DNA of 47,671 nucleotides, taken from assembly GCA_007694055.1 (NCBI GenBank), contig RECK01000178.1, forward strand, positions 1 to 47,671. The letters run 5' to 3'. The notes beneath the pieces were generated by a model, which searched no databases, was not told where the DNA came from, and saw only the letters and a list, made by a program, of their open reading frames with translations. This DNA is from Wenzhouxiangella sp. Lineage in GTDB: Bacteria > Pseudomonadota > Gammaproteobacteria > Xanthomonadales > Wenzhouxiangellaceae. Made by a program: the position numbers and the translations under genes. Of this stretch, positions 42,736 to 47,671 are shown piece after piece. Each line of letters begins with the position of its first letter. Position 1 is the stretch's first letter.

Positions 42736-43890
42736 TTACCAGGTCAACTGCACGTTCCACTTGACCTGGTTGTCGTCAACGCCACGGGCGTCTTCGATGT
42801 GCTCCAGCGAGGCCGACATCTTCCCGTCCAGGTCGGGCAGCACCTGCGCCAGCCACTTGCTGAAATCAAGCAGCAGTGACAGACGCTCGCGCTCAACCGG
42901 GCTGGCCAGCGGCACGAACCAGAGCGGATCGTTGGCATGCAGCCAGCGCGCCGTCAAACCCACCCAGCCCAGATCGCGGCTGAGCATCACGTTCATCGCC
43001 CACCGGGCCGGCGTCGAGACAGGCTCTGGCACCGTGGCCTGATCGACCTGGCGCCAGGCCATGTCCAGACCCAGCTGCCAGCCGGACCGGGACAGTGTTT
43101 GCTTGAGACCAAGCTCGTAGGCCGGTTCGACTGCCGGCAAGCCAAAGTCCTGCCATTCCGGCGATACCCGCTGCAGCCGCAAGCGGTTGTCCAGCACCCG
43201 GCCCCAGCGCCAGGCCAGCGCTTCGGACCGGGCAGCCAGCCCAACCACACCGCGTGCCGGCGCGTGAATACGACAGGTCTGGCCGGACACATCGAGGGCA
43301 AGATCGCTGTCCTCGATCATCGGCAGCGACGACAGGCGCAGGTTGGCCTGCAGATGGCAGTCCAGGGCCTGACCCGACACCGTCACATCGCGTGGCGGGG
43401 CCCAGTGCAGGTCCAGGGCGAGGAAATCAGGCTTCCACTGCAGCTGGGCGCGCTGGCTGTCCGACCGCGCCTCGCCGTTGAATGACCAGCGCAGATCCTG
43501 TTGATTGTGGACATCGATCTGCACGGGTGCACCCAGCGCAGCCGGCAACTCCAGCTTCAGCTCCTGGCGCAACGACTGGCGACCCAGTTCCGCGGGCACG
43601 CTGCCGTTGCTGTATTCATCAGCAGCCAGGCTCTGAATCAATGCGTCGGATTGCAGCGAATAGGAAGCGTTGTAGCGCAGCACCTGCTCGGCGCTGCCGG
43701 CCTCGATCCGACCTTGCAAAAGTCCGGCATCACCATCGGTCGGCGCAGCCAGCAGGCTGCGGGATTCGAATGCGAGATATCCGCTGCCATCGGCGCCAGG
43801 ACCATCGGTCGTTCGCGGCCCCACAGCGGAACAGGCCGGCAGCAGCAGCGGCAGCGAAAGGATCAACGCGGTTGTAGCGGCTCTTCGCAT
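42736..43890 (-). CDS. Predicted lipoprotein of unknown function, beta-strand rich
   Basis: A 384-residue exported protein with a lipoprotein signal (LLLPAC, lipidated C20, followed by Ser, which would direct it to the outer membrane). The mature part alternates hydrophobic and polar residues in short stretches (QLQWKPDFLALDLHW, LRLSSLPMIEDSDLALDV) and ends NQVKWNVQLTW, with an aromatic C-terminus. The pattern resembles a beta-barrel or beta-sandwich outer-membrane-associated protein. I recognise no family. ATG 43890 directly precedes the signal; the Shine-Dalgarno is weak. It is divergent from the lipocalin gene across 185 bp. Confidence 0.75.
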   Translation of the reverse strand: MRRAATTALILSLPLLLPACSAVGPRTTDGPGADGSGYLAFESRSLLAAPTDGDAGLLQGRIEAGSAEQVLRYNASYSLQSDALIQSLAADEYSNGSVPAELGRQSLRQELKLELPAALGAPVQIDVHNQQDLRWSFNGEARSDSQRAQLQWKPDFLALDLHWAPPRDVTVSGQALDCHLQANLRLSSLPMIEDSDLALDVSGQTCRIHAPARGVVGLAARSEALAWRWGRVLDNRLRLQRVSPEWQDFGLPAVEPAYELGLKQTLSRSGWQLGLDMAWRQVDQATVPEPVSTPARWAMNVMLSRDLGWVGLTARWLHANDPLWFVPLASPVERERLSLLLDFSKWLAQVLPDLDGKMSASLEHIEDARGVDDNQVKWNVQLTW

Positions 43891-44075
43891 CAGGCAACAC
43901 AGGGAAACAACAGGGCCAGACTCAACTTTCAGACCATAACCGCTCAAACCAGGACTGGCAAGTCTTCAGGCTGCCTGGCAAACCGGGATTGTGAAGAAGG
44001 TCTCGGAAACATGCCGCACGGCAAGGACAGCCAGGCTTCAGCCCGTCTTCACCTGCTTCGTTGTCCAATGCAGTC

Positions 44076-44630
44076 ATGAAACGTATACCCCTTGTTCTGA
44101 TTCTCCTGCTCGCCGTGGCCGGCTGTGCCTCGACCGGCAATGCCCCGCCGCTGGCAACGGTGGACCGCGTCGATCTCGATCGCTACGCCGGCCAGTGGTA
44201 CGTGATTGCCAACATCCCCTACTTCGGCGAGCGTGGCAACGTTGCTGGCAGGGCAATCTACCGCCTGCGCGACGACGGGCGCATGGACGACATCTATCTT
44301 TACCGCAAGGGCGACTTCGATGCCCCCGAGCGCAGCCTGGAAGGCATCGCCTGGGTGGTTGACGAACAGAGCAATGCACGCTGGAAGGTGCGCTTCTACT
44401 GGCCCTTTACCTTCGATTACTACATCGTTGACCTGGATGCCGACTACCAGTGGACCCTGGTCGGCCATCCGTCCCGCAAATACGCCTGGATCATGGCCCG
44501 AGAGCCGCGCATGGAAGACGCGCTGTACCAACATCTGCTGGCCCGGCTCGACGAGCTTGAGTTCGACTCCAGTGCGCTGAAGAAAGTCCCGCAATTTCCC
44601 GAACAGGTCGGCCAGCCCGGTTTTCAGTAG
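44076..44630 (+). CDS. Outer-membrane lipocalin (Blc-like)
   Basis: A 184-residue lipoprotein with lipobox AVAGC (C17), then Ala-Ser, and a lipocalin barrel starting at YAGQWYVIANIPYF (GxW, G39-x-W41). The GHPSRKYAWIMAREP segment corresponds to the second lipocalin motif. Bacterial lipocalins of the Blc type bind lysophospholipids or fatty acids at the outer membrane and are often stress-induced. The start is ATG 44076. No strong promoter is evident in the divergent gap. It is about 100 bp upstream of the sigma-factor gene on the same strand. Confidence 0.92.
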   Translation: MKRIPLVLILLLAVAGCASTGNAPPLATVDRVDLDRYAGQWYVIANIPYFGERGNVAGRAIYRLRDDGRMDDIYLYRKGDFDAPERSLEGIAWVVDEQSNARWKVRFYWPFTFDYYIVDLDADYQWTLVGHPSRKYAWIMAREPRMEDALYQHLLARLDELEFDSSALKKVPQFPEQVGQPGFQ

Positions 44631-44730
44631 GCAATTTCCCGGCATCGCGCCAGGCCCGTTCCAGGTGCTAGACTAAATCCCCATCAGATCGTTCCGGCAC
44701 CCTGTGTCGGAAGATCGCAAGGGGATGAGA

Positions 44731-45300
44731 ATGGAAAACCAGGCAGACCTGACCCGACTGCTAAAAGACTGGTCCAACGGCGATCAAGACGCTGGCGAGC
44801 GTCTGATGCGCCTGGTCTACCACGAGCTCAAATCCCTGTCGGCAGGGCGCCTGCGCGCCCATGCCGGTTCGGTCACCCTGCAGGCTACCGAACTGATCAA
44901 CGAGGCCTACCTGCGGTTGTCTTCCCAGTCGGAAACCGAATGGCAGAATCGCAGCCACTTCTTCGCCATTGCCGCCACGGTCATGCGCCGTATCCTGCTC
45001 GATCGCGCCCGCCATCGGCACAGTGCCAAGCGTGATCGACGGCTGGAGTCGGAACCACCCACGGAGCTGGAAGACATGTCGCCCGTGCGCGCCGAGCAGC
45101 TGATCAGCCTCGATATGGCCCTGGAACAGCTGGCAACCCTGTCGCCGCGCCAGGCACGGGTGGTTGAACTGCGCTACTTCGGCGGACTGAATATCGAGGA
45201 AACCGCACTGGCCCTGGACATCTCGGCGGCAACGGTCAAGCGCGACTGGAATCTCGCTCGCGCCTGGCTGCTGCAAAAAGTGCCCGCGGGAGACTTTTGA
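44731..45300 (+). CDS. ECF sigma factor (TIGR02999/ECF43-like)
   Basis: A 189-residue sigma-70 family factor. Region 2 contains TLQATELINEAYLRL (49-63) and a region 2.3/2.4 FFAIAATVMRRILLDRARHR. Region 4 has LSPRQARVVELRYFGGLNIEETALALDISAATVKRDW. The usual acidic DAEDLVQE motif of region 2.2 is replaced by QATELINE with threonines at 49 and 53. In ECF43-type factors such as Vibrio EcfP, which lack this acidic motif, a partner kinase phosphorylates a threonine here to activate the factor. ATG 44731 is chosen for AAGGGG upstream; GTG 44704 and ATG 44725 are alternatives. The kinase gene starts 6 bp after the stop. Confidence 0.92.
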   Translation: MENQADLTRLLKDWSNGDQDAGERLMRLVYHELKSLSAGRLRAHAGSVTLQATELINEAYLRLSSQSETEWQNRSHFFAIAATVMRRILLDRARHRHSAKRDRRLESEPPTELEDMSPVRAEQLISLDMALEQLATLSPRQARVVELRYFGGLNIEETALALDISAATVKRDWNLARAWLLQKVPAGDF

Positions 45301-45306
45301 GGGGGC

Positions 45307-47661
45307 ATGGACGCCAAACGCTGGCAAGCGATCGGAGACCTGTTCACCCAGCTCAGTGAGCTGGACGATCCCGACATGCTGGCGCACCGACTCGATGCGC
45401 TGCGCGCCGAAGACGCAGCGCTCGCCGCAGAAGTGGAGGCCCTGCTCGCCAGCCATGGTCGGGGCAACAGCTTCCTTGACCAGCCGGCCCAGGCCGAGGC
45501 AACGGCCATGCTGGCCGAACAGGTCCAGAGCCGCCTGATCGGTCAGAAGATTGGACCCTGGATCATCGACGCCTTGTTGAGCGAGGGCGGCATGGGCAGC
45601 GTCTACCGGGCCCACCGCGACAACAAGGATTTCGGCCAGCATGTCGCCCTCAAGCTGATTCGGGCCGGACTCGAATCTCCCCAGCTGATCGAGCGCTTCG
45701 GACACGAACGACTGTTGCTGGCCAAGCTGTCCCACGCCAACATCGCCCGCCTGATTGACGGCGGCACATCGCAGGACGGGCTGCCCTGGCTGGCCATGGA
45801 ATACGTCGATGGCTTGCCGATCGACCAGTGGTGCGACGAGCAGCGCCTGGATGTCAATCAGCGCCTGGGCTTGTTCGACCAGGTCTGCAGCGCCGTGCAC
45901 TTTGCCCATCAAAACCTGATCATCCACCGCGACATCAAGCCGGCCAACGTGCTGGTCGACGAGCACGGCCAGGTCAAGCTGCTGGATTTCGGCATCGCCA
46001 AGCTGATCGAAAACAGCGTCGACCCGGACAAGACCCGGACCCAGCTGCGCATGATCACGCCCAGCGCGGCCAGCCCCGAGCAATTTCGCGGTGAACCGGT
46101 CACGACCGCCAGCGACGTCTACTCGCTGGGCTTGCTGCTGTACCGACTGCTGACCGGCGGCCCGGCCTACCGCATCGATGCCACCACCCCGGTTCTTGAC
46201 ACTGAACGCCTGATCTGTCGCGACATGCCAACCCGGCCCAGCCTGGCCGTGCGCGCCAGTGATGCGCTGGAAGCCATCGCCCAGGCGCGCCAGACACGGC
46301 CGGATCGCCTGCCCCGCCAGTTGCGGGGCGATCTCGACACCATCGTGCTCAAGGCCCTGCGCAAGGAGCCACGGCGCCGCTATGGCTCGGTCGCCGAGCT
46401 GGCCGAGGACCTGCATCGCTACCGCCGCGGCCTGCCGGTGGCCGCGCGTCCTGATTCGGTCGGCTACCGGGCACGCAAGTTCGTTACCCGACACTGGGTC
46501 GGCCTGACTGCGACCGCAAGTACCTTCGCTGCCCTGCTGATTGGCCTGGCGGTGGCGATTCACCAGACCGGGCAGGCCCGGGCCGAGCGCGACCGGGCCC
46601 AGCAGATCAACCAGTTCCTGCAGACCATACTGCTCGAAGCCGACCCTTACCAGGCCGGTGCCGAAGCCACGGTCCGCGATGTACTGCGAACGGCCAGTAC
46701 CATGATCGGTGAGCGCTTTCCCGACCAGCCGGCCATTGAGGCACCGCTGCGTCACACCATCGGCTACACCCAGCTGAGCCTGATGGAACTGGATGCCGCG
46801 CTCGCCAACCTGGCCCGCGCCGACCAACTCAATCGCCAGCTTTACGGCCGGCAAGATGACCGCACCTTGATGACCCAGGCCTACATCGCCTGGATCGATT
46901 ATCGGCGCGGCGACCCTGGTCGAGCGGAGGCCGGCTATCGAGCCGTTCTGGAGCGGCTCGGCCCCCACCATGACCATGAGACCCGGGCCACCATCCACAA
47001 CGACTTCGGCGTCATCCTGGCAGAGATGGAACGCTGGGAAGAAGCCCTCGAACAGCAACAAAAGTCCCTGCAGATCTGGCTGGACCACGAACCGGAGCGG
47101 GCCGAAGTCGGCATCGCCTACAACAACATCGCCTTCAACCTGCACGGCCTGGAGCGGCTCGAGGAAGCCCGCGAATGGTATGAGCGCGCGCTGGATTGGC
47201 AACGCAGAGAGGCGCCCGAAGGCGGCAGCGTCGACCTGGCCTACAACCTCAACAACTACGGCATCCTCCTGCGCGACCTGGGCCTGGCCGAGCAAGCCAT
47301 GCCCTACTATCGCGAATCACTGGCCATGCGGATCAATACCCTCGGCCCCGAACATGCCTTTACCGGCACCGGGCACCTGAACCTGGGCCGACTGTTGCTG
47401 GAAATGGGCCGGACAGACGAGGCCCGGGAAGAACTGGAACGAGCGGTTGAGATATCCGAAGCCACGTTGCAGGAGGATCAGCTCCAGATGCTGCTGTCTC
47501 ACGCCTCGCTGGCCCGTGCCAGGTTCTTGCAGGGTGAGACCGAAGGCGCGGCAGCAAGGCTCCATGAGCTCCAGCAGCGGATGATCGCGGCCAACGCACC
47601 GCAACCCTTTCTCGACCAAATCGGCGACTGGCTGAGAGCAGCGCAACAGGCAGAGCCCTGA
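45307..47661 (+). CDS. Transmembrane Ser/Thr kinase with C-terminal TPRs
   Basis: A 784-residue protein. It has an N-terminal helical segment (1-80), a kinase domain (about 82-370), a transmembrane helix (about 397-419) and an extracytoplasmic TPR array (about 440-780). The kinase has a glycine loop LSEGGMGSVY (91-100), K116 in VALKLI, HRD (207-209) with K211 and N214, and DFG (227-229), so it should be active. An SPE replaces the usual APE. The TPRs probably sense a periplasmic ligand. The start ATG 45307 has GAGGGGG overlapping the sigma-factor stop, so the pair is translationally coupled. The likely substrate is the upstream sigma factor. The gene ends 10 bases before the window edge. Confidence 0.93.
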   Translation: MDAKRWQAIGDLFTQLSELDDPDMLAHRLDALRAEDAALAAEVEALLASHGRGNSFLDQPAQAEATAMLAEQVQSRLIGQKIGPWIIDALLSEGGMGSVYRAHRDNKDFGQHVALKLIRAGLESPQLIERFGHERLLLAKLSHANIARLIDGGTSQDGLPWLAMEYVDGLPIDQWCDEQRLDVNQRLGLFDQVCSAVHFAHQNLIIHRDIKPANVLVDEHGQVKLLDFGIAKLIENSVDPDKTRTQLRMITPSAASPEQFRGEPVTTASDVYSLGLLLYRLLTGGPAYRIDATTPVLDTERLICRDMPTRPSLAVRASDALEAIAQARQTRPDRLPRQLRGDLDTIVLKALRKEPRRRYGSVAELAEDLHRYRRGLPVAARPDSVGYRARKFVTRHWVGLTATASTFAALLIGLAVAIHQTGQARAERDRAQQINQFLQTILLEADPYQAGAEATVRDVLRTASTMIGERFPDQPAIEAPLRHTIGYTQLSLMELDAALANLARADQLNRQLYGRQDDRTLMTQAYIAWIDYRRGDPGRAEAGYRAVLERLGPHHDHETRATIHNDFGVILAEMERWEEALEQQQKSLQIWLDHEPERAEVGIAYNNIAFNLHGLERLEEAREWYERALDWQRREAPEGGSVDLAYNLNNYGILLRDLGLAEQAMPYYRESLAMRINTLGPEHAFTGTGHLNLGRLLLEMGRTDEAREELERAVEISEATLQEDQLQMLLSHASLARARFLQGETEGAAARLHELQQRMIAANAPQPFLDQIGDWLRAAQQAEP

Positions 47662-47671
47662 TGGCAATAGG

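Noticed and set aside
44761-47295. A long open frame (844 codons) antisense to the sigma-factor and kinase genes
   Set aside because: The plus strand carries complete sigma-factor and kinase domains with all catalytic motifs. The antisense frame has no family signal; long antisense frames are expected in high-GC coding DNA.
1-47671. CRISPR arrays, insertion sequences, prophage genes
   Set aside because: I saw no regularly spaced repeats, transposase or phage structural genes on either strand.

Overview
This window looks like chromosomal DNA from a high-GC gammaproteobacterium. The basis is the set of core genes and their order: cytochrome c4 - dsbA - EEP nuclease opposite engB, an slt - NDUFA9-like - HD-domain cca operon, rppH, dusB, zapE and an 826-residue membrane-linked FadE. 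The density of c-di-GMP genes and an ECF-sigma/TPR-kinase pair would fit the Xanthomonadales/Chromatiales area (for example Wenzhouxiangella-like bacteria). That placement is inference, not something the sequence proves. Most of the window is ordinary, tightly packed housekeeping DNA; the left edge (1-1350) is accessory.

Layout. 1-1000: an AbiE-type (type IV) toxin-antitoxin operon running off the left edge. It has an inverted-repeat operator and sits directly behind the 5' half of a broken tRNA-Arg(CCG). 1000-1347: non-coding DNA with two stem-loops and terminators. 1348-3612: a membrane GGDEF-EAL protein. 3764-7232: a small membrane protein, an anchored c5-type cytochrome, ACP phosphodiesterase, an alpha/beta hydrolase and ZapE. 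7258-11336: a TetR regulator divergent from a hydrolase-fadE operon. 11373-13527: a terminator, a cobalamin riboswitch and btuB; a BtuCD-like permease and ATPase follow at 18005-19753. Between them lie a DUF6164 protein, a TPR diguanylate cyclase, an M28 peptidase and rppH.

21102-25320: a circularly permuted ATP-grasp, an alpha-E (DUF403) protein and a zinc-ribbon metallopeptidase on the plus strand, facing the proteasome-like Anbu/BPH peptidase on the minus strand. Anbu lies downstream of an RND efflux pair (25382-29496). This is the least understood functional group in the window and the best candidate for a poorly described system, probably one that ligates and degrades peptides. 29768-31861 is a 7TM-type GGDEF(degenerate)-EAL protein. 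31809-36030 is the slt/NDUFA9-like/cca operon. 36088-41308 carries a TSUP permease, an EEP nuclease, dsbA, cytochrome c4, engB, a PilZ protein and dusB. 41385-44630 carries a secreted amidohydrolase, an unknown lipoprotein and a Blc-type lipocalin. 44731-47661 is an ECF sigma factor lacking the usual acidic region-2 motif, directly followed by a transmembrane Ser/Thr kinase with TPRs. That pairing resembles sigma factors activated by phosphorylation.

Cross-cutting patterns: four proteins linked to c-di-GMP lie in one 40-kb stretch, and five tail-to-tail gene pairs overlap at their 3' ends by 10-53 bp, leaving no room for separate terminators.
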